From: Methanospirillum hungatei
GTDB taxonomy: Archaea > Halobacteriota > Methanomicrobia > Methanomicrobiales > Methanospirillaceae
Direction of reading: 5' to 3'
Length of the DNA: 10,000 bases
Assembly (NCBI RefSeq): GCF_020216685.1
Contig: NZ_JAIWNS010000014.1
Location: 1 to 10,000 of the forward strand
Under the pieces are notes generated by a model, which saw only the letters and a list, made by a program, of their open reading frames with translations, did not search any database and was not told the origin of the DNA. Shown in pieces: positions 1 to 5,966 of the stretch; positions within the stretch are counted from its first letter, which is position 1, and every line of letters begins with the position of its first letter. The position numbers and the translations under genes are program-made.

Positions 1-217
1 AGTAATTGTCAGATCCCTGCTCCCAGAGGCAGAAACCGATGGAGCGGGCAGATCCTGGGGGACAATAACAGAGACGTCTGAATCATCGTTCGAAATCCAC
101 ATCAGGGCAGAAGATCTGACCGCGCTCAGAGCGGCTCTGAACACCTGGCTCAGACTGGTTCAGATAGCTGAAGAGATGGTACAGACAACTAAAAAGGCGG
201 GAAGAACAAATGAATAG
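1..217 (+). CDS. pcc1: KEOPS complex subunit Pcc1, 3' end only
   Basis: The reading frame is open from base 2 to a TAG at 215-217, giving the last 71 residues; the start lies outside the window. The visible part begins VIVRSLLPEAE, has a central strand (SSFEIHIRAEDLTALRAALNTWLRLV) and ends in a helix (QIAEEMVQTTKK). This fits the small alpha/beta fold of Pcc1. Pcc1 is the dimerising subunit of KEOPS, which helps make t6A at position 37 of ANN-decoding tRNAs in the cytoplasm. In many archaeal genomes pcc1 lies directly before the prefoldin beta gene, as here, and this order supports the call as much as the short sequence does. The stop codon overlaps the ribosome binding site of the next gene, so the two are probably co-transcribed and translationally coupled. 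Confidence 0.8.
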   Translation, partial: VIVRSLLPEAETDGAGRSWGTITETSESSFEIHIRAEDLTALRAALNTWLRLVQIAEEMVQTTKKAGRTNE

Positions 218-221
218 GAGG
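217..221 (+). promoter_or_regulatory. Shine-Dalgarno site of pfdB
   Basis: GGAGG lies 8 nt before the ATG at 230. Its first base is the last base of the upstream TAG stop, so termination of pcc1 places the ribosome on the pfdB start. This is one of the strongest ribosome binding sites in the window. Confidence 0.7.
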
Positions 222-229
222 AGTTAAGG

Positions 230-592
230 ATGCAGAATATTTCGCCAAAAGTGCAGAACCAGATAAATATGCTTCAGCAGATGCAACAGCAGATGCAGAC
301 CATCCTCTCTCAAAAGAGCCAATATGAACTGGCTGCGCAGGAAGCACGAAGAGCGGTTGAAGAACTGAACGAAACAGATGACTCTGCTGCGGTGTACATG
401 AACATTGGAACTGTTGTCATGCAGAAACCTAAATCTGAAGTCATCTCCAAAGTCACTGAGAAGATCGAGACACTGGAGATCAGGATCCGATCAATAGAAA
501 AGCAGGAGAAGATGCTTCAGGAGAAGTTTGAAAAACTTCAAAGTCAGGTTCGTTCAGAGATTGAGGGACGAAAAACCCCCGACGCAAACTGA
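230..592 (+). CDS. pfdB: Prefoldin subunit beta
   Basis: The 120-residue protein has the usual length of archaeal prefoldin beta. It has an N-terminal coiled coil rich in Gln and Met (residues 8-50, with QQMQQQMQ), a central beta-hairpin region (residues 54-68, AVYMNIGTVVMQKPK) and a C-terminal coiled coil (residues 70-112). Prefoldin is a hexamer of two alpha and four beta subunits. It holds unfolded proteins between its coiled-coil tentacles and passes them to the group II chaperonin (thermosome) in the cytoplasm. The start at 230 is well supported by GGAGG 8 nt upstream. The gene follows pcc1 at 12 bp, a conserved archaeal arrangement, and precedes a tRNA gene by 17 bp. The identification is firm. 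Confidence 0.95.
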   Translation: MQNISPKVQNQINMLQQMQQQMQTILSQKSQYELAAQEARRAVEELNETDDSAAVYMNIGTVVMQKPKSEVISKVTEKIETLEIRIRSIEKQEKMLQEKFEKLQSQVRSEIEGRKTPDAN

Positions 593-601
593 ATCCATAT
601 C

Positions 602-607
602 TTTTTT
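602..607 (+). terminator. T6 tract after pfdB
   Basis: Six consecutive T lie 10 nt after the pfdB stop and just before the tRNA. Archaeal RNA polymerase can terminate at short U-tracts without a hairpin. The tract could end the pcc1-pfdB transcript, or simply be spacer in a transcript that includes the tRNA. The function is inferred from composition only. Confidence 0.3.
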
Positions 608-609
608 GA

Positions 610-694
610 GCGAGGATTGCCGAGCCAGGTCAAAGGCGACGGATTTAGGGTCCGTTCCCGAAGGGGTCCGGGTGTTCAAATCGCCCTCCTCGCA
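610..694 (+). tRNA. tRNA-Leu (anticodon UAG)
   Basis: The 85-nt sequence folds as a class II tRNA. The acceptor stem GCGAGGA (610-616) pairs perfectly with TCCTCGC (687-693), and A694 is the discriminator base expected for tRNA-Leu. The anticodon stem ACGGA/TCCGT (639-643 and 651-655) encloses loop TTTAGGG with anticodon TAG at 646-648, which reads CUA-type leucine codons. A long variable arm follows (about 656-667, CCC/GGG stem). The T stem is 670-674 with 682-686, including one G-T pair, around loop TTCAAAT. No intron is seen and CCA is not encoded. The tRNA lies 17 bp after pfdB on the same strand, so co-transcription is possible. Confidence 0.97.
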
Positions 695-729
695 TTCTTC
701 AGGAAATTGTCCCAGTTGATATCACCACG

Positions 730-735
730 TTTTTT
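730..735 (+). terminator. T6 tract downstream of the tRNA
   Basis: Six T lie 35 nt after the tRNA, in the 76-bp spacer before the CARDB gene. This may be the terminator of the tRNA transcript. The same T/A-rich stretch (730-738) could also serve as a TATA-like element about 30 nt before the next start codon. The sequence does not decide between these. Confidence 0.3.
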
Positions 736-770
736 ATTCACAGAAATCAATACTTCTCCAACTGCTCATT

Positions 771-2657
771 ATGGAATTTGGGGTTGTGGGGATTGTGATG
801 TGGCACATACAAAAATCGGACGTGTCTACCCGGCAGCAGGATATACTCAGAATTGTCCGGGCAATGGTACTGGGAGTACTTCTTGTAACAGGAATTTTTA
901 TCGGGGTGGGGTCTGGCGAACCCCTGGCAAAAGAGACTCTTGATTCAGGACCTGATGTTGCAATAATTGATGCATCAGTCAGGATGGACATCTCCGACAT
1001 GGGTGAGATCACTCTGGGAACGATTCCTGAGGAACGATTAATCGTTACCATCACCGTTCAGAATACGGGGAACCGGGAGGCTCCCGGATACAAACTTCGT
1101 GCATATCTTGTACGGGTTGGCAGAGAGGATGAGATCGGAGCTCAGATAGGAGGCGATATCACCGACACCAGACTTGGCGCAGGTGAAACCCGGACATATA
1201 CCAAGAGCTGGTCTCTGCCGCCACACCTGAAGAGGGGGGAATACCGGGTCATGATCGTCCTCGATACAAGCAGTTATTTTATTGAGCCTGATACTGACAA
1301 CAACCGTATGACAAGTCAGCAGCCCGTCGTTCCCGGAGCGCTTACCGGCCCGGAGGGATCAATTCCGGTATATTCACCTGCAGAGATTACCAAGCCAGGA
1401 TATTATGTATTAAAGCGGGATATCGACGGGCGAAAGAAGATGAATGTTTTTGAGATAAAAACATCAGGCGTGACCATCGACGGGGGAGGCAATACTATCA
1501 GAGGCTCGTCATCGGGATTTAATTCAGGGATTTATATCAATGCAGGAGCCGCAATCCGGGATATTACCATCAAAAACGTCGTAATAGAGGGGATGGATGC
1601 AGGCATCTGGATGTACAAGGTAAGTAACAGTGTTATTGCAAACTGTACAATCAGAAACACTGCTAACATGGGGGTCCGGCTTGATCAATCCAATCAGAAC
1701 CAGATTTTTGATAATACGTTTGAGAAGAACGCCATAGGTATCGGAATTTTCCAGTCCAAAGATAATGTCATCTTCAATAACCTCTTGAAAAACCCGCATA
1801 ATGCAGTCGTGAATGAAAATGAGCGGAATATGTGGAACACCGATCTCAAATCAGGAACAAATATCATCGGTGGTAGTATGATTGGAGGAAATGCCTGGTT
1901 TGATGAGACGGGTGAAGGAGGATTTTCTGCATCCGCTCAGGCCTATACCCATGATGGTATTTCTGATTCACCCTATTCACTGAATGCAAACAATATCGAT
2001 CTCTATCCCCTCTCCCGGTCACCCTCTAAACCATCGGTTGCGGCAACTCCTCCAACATATACGCCAGTCCCGACAGATACTCCTGTTCAGGAATGGAGTG
2101 ATTCAAAGATAGAGACTCCCCCTGAAGAACCAGTCTCTGACCAGGTGATTGAGCCGCCCATGCCGGATGTGGTTGAGACCAGTACCGAAGAAAGCACACC
2201 TGAACCAGAACAGAGTCCGGATATCCGGACTGAAGAAGCAGGAAAGACAGACGAATCTGAAACAACCCCTCCCTCACATCCTCTTTCACCCTATGCAGAT
2301 ATCAGCGTAAAAGAGATCACAGGGCCTGAAACCGGCTGTCCGGGAACAGAATTCACCATCTCTGCAGTTATTGAAAACACCGGCGGGTATGATGCTGATG
2401 CATTCCAGGTCAGATACTACCTGACTGAAGATCGTCAGATAGATGGGAAAGATATCTTTCTTGGAGAGAAGACAGTCCGGGACCTTCCATCAGGGAGCGA
2501 GCAGACCCTCACCGAGTCATTTATAATACCCAAATTGATCGGCCTTAAAAATTATTATCTTGCAATCATCACAAATGCAGATAATTCAGTGTTTGAAAAT
2601 AAAAAAGAAAATAATAACGGATATTCATCCATTCGGATGGCAATCCGGGATTGTTAA
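771..2657 (+). CDS. Secreted CARDB / NosD-type beta-helix / CARDB protein
   Basis: This 628-residue protein is probably exported and displayed at the cell surface. A hydrophobic segment at residues 31-47 (AMVLGVLLVTGIFIGVG) looks like a signal peptide or anchor. Residues about 61-186 form a CARDB-like adhesion domain (VTITVQNTGN, later PDTDNNR). Residues 195-415 form a right-handed beta-helix of the NosD/pectate-lyase type, with repeated short strands (VTIDGGGNTIRG, DITIKNVVIEG, SVIANCTIRNT, NQIFDNTFEKN, NVIFNNLLKN) and a NosD-like end (DGISDSPYSL...NIDLYPL). Residues 416-508 are a Pro/Glu/Thr/Ser-rich linker, and 509-624 form a second CARDB domain (SAVIENTGGYDADAF...ADNSVFENKKENNN). Carbohydrate binding or adhesion is inferred from the fold; no catalytic site was recognised. 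The start is uncertain: ATGs at 771, 798 and 864 are in frame and none has a strong ribosome binding site. Starting at 864 would place the signal sequence at the N-terminus. Confidence 0.85.
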   Translation: MEFGVVGIVMWHIQKSDVSTRQQDILRIVRAMVLGVLLVTGIFIGVGSGEPLAKETLDSGPDVAIIDASVRMDISDMGEITLGTIPEERLIVTITVQNTGNREAPGYKLRAYLVRVGREDEIGAQIGGDITDTRLGAGETRTYTKSWSLPPHLKRGEYRVMIVLDTSSYFIEPDTDNNRMTSQQPVVPGALTGPEGSIPVYSPAEITKPGYYVLKRDIDGRKKMNVFEIKTSGVTIDGGGNTIRGSSSGFNSGIYINAGAAIRDITIKNVVIEGMDAGIWMYKVSNSVIANCTIRNTANMGVRLDQSNQNQIFDNTFEKNAIGIGIFQSKDNVIFNNLLKNPHNAVVNENERNMWNTDLKSGTNIIGGSMIGGNAWFDETGEGGFSASAQAYTHDGISDSPYSLNANNIDLYPLSRSPSKPSVAATPPTYTPVPTDTPVQEWSDSKIETPPEEPVSDQVIEPPMPDVVETSTEESTPEPEQSPDIRTEEAGKTDESETTPPSHPLSPYADISVKEITGPETGCPGTEFTISAVIENTGGYDADAFQVRYYLTEDRQIDGKDIFLGEKTVRDLPSGSEQTLTESFIIPKLIGLKNYYLAIITNADNSVFENKKENNNGYSSIRMAIRDC

Positions 2658-3284
2658 TTACTCTTTCTTTTCTGTACTATTCTCTTCTTCAAGAGTGATT
2701 GGAGTAATATTCCGAACCGTTACTTCAAAGGTAAGAGCCTTTCCTGCAAGAGGACTGTTCAGATCAAAGGTAACATTGGTTGCATTCATATCAGCGATGG
2801 TAGCCTGGAAGAGTTGTCCACCGTCAAAGAGCGTGACACGATCACCAACAGTTGCATTCTCGCCGGCCGGGATAAATTCAATCGGCATAGAGACGATCTT
2901 TGCCGGATCATATTCACCATATGCCTCTTCAGGGGAGAGAGTAAACTTCTTTGTTTCATTCACTTCCATGCAATGAAGGGCCTTGTCAAAGCCGGGGATT
3001 GCCCCACCAGAACCAAGTATCAGACTGAAAGGCTGACCACTCTTATATGAACTGTCAAATTCTGTTCCATTGTCAAAGGTTCCGATATAGTCTACCTCGA
3101 TAAGATCTCCGGTCTGTGCTCCTCCAGTACATGCAACAGCCTGGGTTTCTGCCGGAGTTATGGTCTGGACCTGTTCAGGCTGGATTGTTGTACACCCGCA
3201 GATGAGTGCTGCCGCGATAAGAAGAATTGCGCCTGCAATACCAAGGCAGGTACTGCATCCGCTGATGGTGAAACGTTTCTCCAT
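2658..3284 (-). CDS. FKBP-type peptidyl-prolyl isomerase, probable surface lipoprotein
   Basis: The 208-residue product has an N-terminal hydrophobic segment (residues 13-30) ending in ICGC, a plausible lipobox with Cys31 as the lipidated residue, then a short Thr/Gln-rich linker. Residues 57-190 match an FKBP domain of the SlyD/archaeal long type: VDYIGTFDNGTEFDSS (64-79), GSGGAIPGFDKAL (91-103), LSPEEAYGEYDP (116-127), an inserted flap region (about 128-170), and DLNSPLAGKALTFEV (174-188). The family usually has His in the DxNHPLAG motif; here it is Ser177. The enzyme catalyses cis-trans isomerisation of Xaa-Pro bonds, here probably on exported proteins outside the membrane. Seven N-X-S/T sequons (N72, 109, 143, 167, 170, 192, 202) suggest glycosylation. 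No good ribosome binding site precedes the ATG. The stop abuts the stop of the opposing CARDB gene. Confidence 0.9.
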   Translation of the reverse strand: MEKRFTISGCSTCLGIAGAILLIAAALICGCTTIQPEQVQTITPAETQAVACTGGAQTGDLIEVDYIGTFDNGTEFDSSYKSGQPFSLILGSGGAIPGFDKALHCMEVNETKKFTLSPEEAYGEYDPAKIVSMPIEFIPAGENATVGDRVTLFDGGQLFQATIADMNATNVTFDLNSPLAGKALTFEVTVRNITPITLEEENSTEKKE

Positions 3285-3304
3285 ACTCAGCTCTTGGAGG
3301 ATGA

Positions 3305-3332
3305 CCGGGAAAAGAGTTCTCTCAAAACCCGG
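3305..3332. repeat. Interrupted inverted repeat between the HTH and FKBP genes
   Basis: In the 70-bp spacer, CCGGG (3305-3309) and CCCGG (3328-3332) are perfect inverted arms. A smaller inner symmetry, GAG/CTC, sits at 3314-3321. On the minus strand this lies 21-48 nt before the FKBP start and just after the HTH gene stop. It could be an RNA hairpin in the leader or a dyad operator. There is no long T-run behind it on the minus strand, so an intrinsic terminator is less likely. Confidence 0.4.
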
Positions 3333-3354
3333 ATACTGGAGGTACGAGCACCCA

Positions 3355-4449
3355 CTAAAAATCCGGGGTGATGATCAGGTCTTCTGGTTCATGCGCAAGC
3401 CCGATGGCAGCAAGAGAACCGATAATCCCCCCTCCACCATAGGTATAAATCCCACACTCACGGGCACACTGGCGCGCTTCCTGACAGCTGATCAGACTGG
3501 TCCGGGCCCGAAGCCCATACTGATGTAATGAATCCGGGATCAGAAATCCGGTCTTAATCGCGATACCCCACCCGTCTGACACACTTTCATCACCGATAAA
3601 CCGGACGGCTGCCTTTCTGATAAGGTCGGCTTTTTCCGGAACCACTGCCAGTTCTATGGCACTACAGGAGTTCCCCGCGGTCTTCTCCGGAAGATCCTGC
3701 CAGAGCATGGCGATGTGATGGCCGATGGGAAACGTGCCGGACAATTCTGACAGGTAATCAAGAAGGGCTATTGCAAGAGCAAAGGTTGCCCCCTCTTCAA
3801 ACCGGTCGGTATTGTCAATTCCGATGATAATATGCACGAGCGCCTGCGTCCTGATACAACCTTCTGTTGCCTGCTCATGCCTGACCGTATCAACGTTGAT
3901 GACCCCTTCTGCCCTGCCCATCATCCCTGTCAGTGAGAATGCCGGACCCCCCACAGAACGGATCCTCTGCACAATCTCATCTCCTTCCTGCCATATCCCG
4001 GTTACCGCGACAGCTGACTCAGGCCAGAGTCCTACCGTACTCTCATACCGTCCCATCCGGACAAACTCACGAAGTATCGTCCCCTGACGGATGATCCTGA
4101 TATCCGGATTGGCCTTGGCATGATGCCTCGCACAAAATGCAGCACAGGCACTGGACAGGCACTCATGCACAATCTCCACCATATCACCATCGACAGCGGT
4201 AAAGATCCTCCGGCATGCGGTCCGGGGTATGGCACTGACAGCTGCATACCTGCTCGGAGCACGGCCATGAGGCTGGGTGAGCACCGTCAGACATCCCTCA
4301 TCAGATAACCGGACGATCCAGTCCCGTGCGGTGCTTCGGGGGATACCGGCTGACTGTGCAAGATCATCTACGGTAAAGGAACCCTTCCGTAGGGTCAGCT
4401 TTCGCATCAGCTTCAGATACGAACGTCTGCGCTCAATTACCCCCTGCAT
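3355..4449 (-). CDS. Helix-turn-helix protein with TiaS-like C-terminal domain
   Basis: With the ATG at 4449 the product has 364 residues. Residues about 15-60 form a winged helix-turn-helix (FTVDDLAQSAGIPRSTARDWIVRLSDEGCL). Residues 95-110 hold a His/Cys cluster (H95, C97, C102, C106, H109, H110) of unknown role. From residue about 205 the sequence resembles the N-terminal part of TiaS, the archaeal tRNA-Ile2 agmatidine synthetase: IGIDNTD (209-215; TiaS has IGIDDTD), LPEKTAGNS (253-261; compare PYKTRGN in TiaS) and GGGGIIGSLAAIG (338-350). The TiaS OB-fold and zinc-ribbon domains are absent. It is more likely a DNA-binding regulator using this fold for ligand or nucleotide sensing than a tRNA-modifying enzyme; that is inference. 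The start overlaps the homoserine dehydrogenase stop by 17 bp, so the genes are likely coupled. A longer form from 4500 is open, but it overlaps further and has no better ribosome binding site; GTG at 4458 and ATG at 4407 are alternatives. Confidence 0.75.
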   Translation of the reverse strand: MQGVIERRRSYLKLMRKLTLRKGSFTVDDLAQSAGIPRSTARDWIVRLSDEGCLTVLTQPHGRAPSRYAAVSAIPRTACRRIFTAVDGDMVEIVHECLSSACAAFCARHHAKANPDIRIIRQGTILREFVRMGRYESTVGLWPESAVAVTGIWQEGDEIVQRIRSVGGPAFSLTGMMGRAEGVINVDTVRHEQATEGCIRTQALVHIIIGIDNTDRFEEGATFALAIALLDYLSELSGTFPIGHHIAMLWQDLPEKTAGNSCSAIELAVVPEKADLIRKAAVRFIGDESVSDGWGIAIKTGFLIPDSLHQYGLRARTSLISCQEARQCARECGIYTYGGGGIIGSLAAIGLAHEPEDLIITPDF

Positions 4450-5425
4450 ACCTGTCACGAATTGAAAGGATATCTCCAAGGACCGCACTTGCAGTCTCAA
4501 GCGATCCGGCCCCTTTCCCTGAGAAGACCAGGTCCCCGGCTAGATCGGTACGCAGGATAATAGCATTTAATGACCCGTGAACAACAAGCGGATGATGCCG
4601 GGGGATGATCCGCGGTGACAGCCGGTAGAGATTCTTTCCAGGGATTATCTCTCCGATGAGCCGTATCGTTGCATCCTGCTCTTCTGCAAGCCTGATTGCT
4701 TCTTCGGTCAGGAGATCAATCCCGGTGATATCAATATCTTCAAGCGTTATCCGCTGGTTCAGGACCGTATTTGCTAAGATTACCAGTTTAATTGCAGCAT
4801 CAATGCCTTTTACATCATACGTCGGATCTGCCTCAGCATACCCAAGAGCCCGTGCCTCGTCAAGTGCCTGCTTGTATGACAGACCCTCTTCAGCCATTCT
4901 GGTCAGAATGTAATTGCATGTCCCGTTCAGAACTCCATACAGGGCCTGTACCTCATTTCCACCAAGTGACTCAAGCAGCGTATGCAGAATTGGGATCGCT
5001 CCGGCAACGGTTGCTTCAAAACGGAAGGAAACCCCTGCTTTATCTGCCTCCTGTCTCAGCTCATGATAATGGAGGGCAACCGGGCCCTTGTTTGATGTGA
5101 CCACATGACAGCCCCTGGATAATGCAGTCCGGATATACGAGGTTGCAGGCTCCCCGGTTGCTGCATCTGTCGGGGAGACCTCTACCAGTACATCATAGGG
5201 AGCCGTCCGGACAACGTCATCAGCAGTAATGGATACATCACCGCACAGTCCGGTCTCTCTCTTGCGGGTAAGAAGATCAAAGGGTGAGATACCATCCGGT
5301 TGAATCAGTCCGGACCGTGAATCTGCAACACCGGTCAGCACAATCCCAAGATCCTTTCTGGTCATCGCTTCAAGGATCCCCCGACCGACGGCACCGGTCC
5401 CGATAAGTGCAATACGGATGGTCAT
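4433..5425 (-). CDS. hom: Homoserine dehydrogenase, short form without ACT domain
   Basis: The 330-residue enzyme reduces aspartate semialdehyde to homoserine with NAD(P)H, the branch step toward threonine and methionine. An N-terminal Rossmann fold carries IGTGAVGRG (8-16). SNKGP (111-115) and NGTCNYIL (167-174) are family motifs. The signature GYAEADPTYDVKGIDAAIKL (195-214) contains E198, D209 and K213, which align by spacing with the catalytic residues E208, D219 and K223 of the yeast enzyme. The protein ends right after the catalytic domain (LGDILSIRDRY) and lacks the C-terminal ACT domain of many bacterial homologues. The regulatory domain is instead the separate ACT protein encoded just upstream. 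The start is one base after that gene's stop, with GGAG 7 nt before the ATG, inside the upstream coding sequence. The identification is firm. Confidence 0.96.
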   Translation of the reverse strand: MTIRIALIGTGAVGRGILEAMTRKDLGIVLTGVADSRSGLIQPDGISPFDLLTRKRETGLCGDVSITADDVVRTAPYDVLVEVSPTDAATGEPATSYIRTALSRGCHVVTSNKGPVALHYHELRQEADKAGVSFRFEATVAGAIPILHTLLESLGGNEVQALYGVLNGTCNYILTRMAEEGLSYKQALDEARALGYAEADPTYDVKGIDAAIKLVILANTVLNQRITLEDIDITGIDLLTEEAIRLAEEQDATIRLIGEIIPGKNLYRLSPRIIPRHHPLVVHGSLNAIILRTDLAGDLVFSGKGAGSLETASAVLGDILSIRDRYAGGN

Positions 5426-5426
5426 A

Positions 5427-5924
5427 TCAGAACTCCAGGGGCTCTATCATCAGGATGTCCTTCTGCTTTGACACATCACGAAGGATTTCAATCGCCTGAT
5501 CCATATGTTCCCTGCTCAATGCTTTGATGGTGCACTTTGCCGAACTTCGTTCATGTATCGCAGGCATGGCAAGACTCATCCGCGTAACCTCTGCAAAACC
5601 GGTACTGTCAATCCGATCAACCGTGTCACCAAGGTTTGTATGAATCAGATGGCCGATGAGGATGACCGACTGCTGATAATGCATCCGCTCTTCCCCAAAT
5701 CTGATGACGGTGATCCCCCGCTCCTGAAAGAGTTTCAAAAGTGCATCGAGCCGCTCCGGGGGGATTTCAATAACCACTTCCACCCCGAGGGAACCCTTGT
5801 CTGATGAAAAGTCATGTTCATGAATGACCGTCTTGATATTACCCCCGGCATCGGAGATCGGCATCAATGCTGCAACCAGCTGACCTGGCGTATCACGGAT
5901 TTCAAGCTTCATCGAGACCTGCAT
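5427..5924 (-). CDS. ACT-domain protein, predicted allosteric regulator of homoserine dehydrogenase
   Basis: The 165-residue protein has an N-terminal ACT domain (residues about 3-78) with the typical effector-site segment DTPGQLVAALMPISDAGGNI (11-30) and a later strand GSLGVEVVIEIP (44-55). The C-terminal half (82-165) reads like a second alpha/beta ferredoxin-like unit (QSVILIGHLIHTNLGD... and SREHMDQAIEILRD). It fits COG2061, a family predicted to regulate homoserine dehydrogenase, and the adjacent hom gene supports this. It probably binds threonine or another end product and acts on the enzyme as a separate subunit; the ligand is not visible from sequence. The start is well supported by GGAGG 6 nt before the ATG, and this is the first gene of a three-gene unit. 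Confidence 0.9.
   Translation of the reverse strand: MQVSMKLEIRDTPGQLVAALMPISDAGGNIKTVIHEHDFSSDKGSLGVEVVIEIPPERLDALLKLFQERGITVIRFGEERMHYQQSVILIGHLIHTNLGDTVDRIDSTGFAEVTRMSLAMPAIHERSSAKCTIKALSREHMDQAIEILRDVSKQKDILMIEPLEF
5433..5436 (-). promoter_or_regulatory. Shine-Dalgarno site of homoserine dehydrogenase
   Basis: On the minus strand GGAG lies 7 nt before the hom ATG and inside the last codons of the ACT gene. It fixes the hom start and indicates translation from a shared mRNA. Confidence 0.55.
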
Positions 5925-5930
5925 ACATCT

Positions 5931-5935
5931 CCTCC
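5931..5935 (-). promoter_or_regulatory. Shine-Dalgarno site of the ACT gene
   Basis: On the minus strand GGAGG, within GGGAGGAGA, lies 6 nt before the ATG at 5924. It selects this start over the internal Met5. The 42-bp spacer upstream is A/T rich (TTTAATAA at about 5940-5950, read on the minus strand) and may hold promoter elements, but none is clear. Confidence 0.65.
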
Positions 5936-5966
5936 CTGCATTATTAAATCAAAATGATGCATTTTT

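Noticed and set aside
274..300. CAGCAGATG-like repetition, possible microsatellite
   Set aside because: It encodes the Gln/Met-rich coiled coil of prefoldin beta (QQMQQQMQ), which explains the repeat.
617..943. Open frame of 108 codons crossing the tRNA and the CARDB gene start
   Set aside because: It runs through the tRNA and overlaps the well-supported CARDB reading frame; the translation shows no domain.
734..1054. Minus-strand open frame of 106 codons
   Set aside because: It lies opposite the CARDB coding sequence, has no ribosome binding site, and its Ser/Thr/Ile-rich low-complexity product is typical of antisense frames.
4450..4500. Longer N-terminus of the HTH protein starting at 4500
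   Set aside because: The extra 17 residues overlap the homoserine dehydrogenase catalytic-domain end by 68 bp and show no conserved feature. GGAG inside this stretch is too far from the later starts to act as a ribosome binding site for them.
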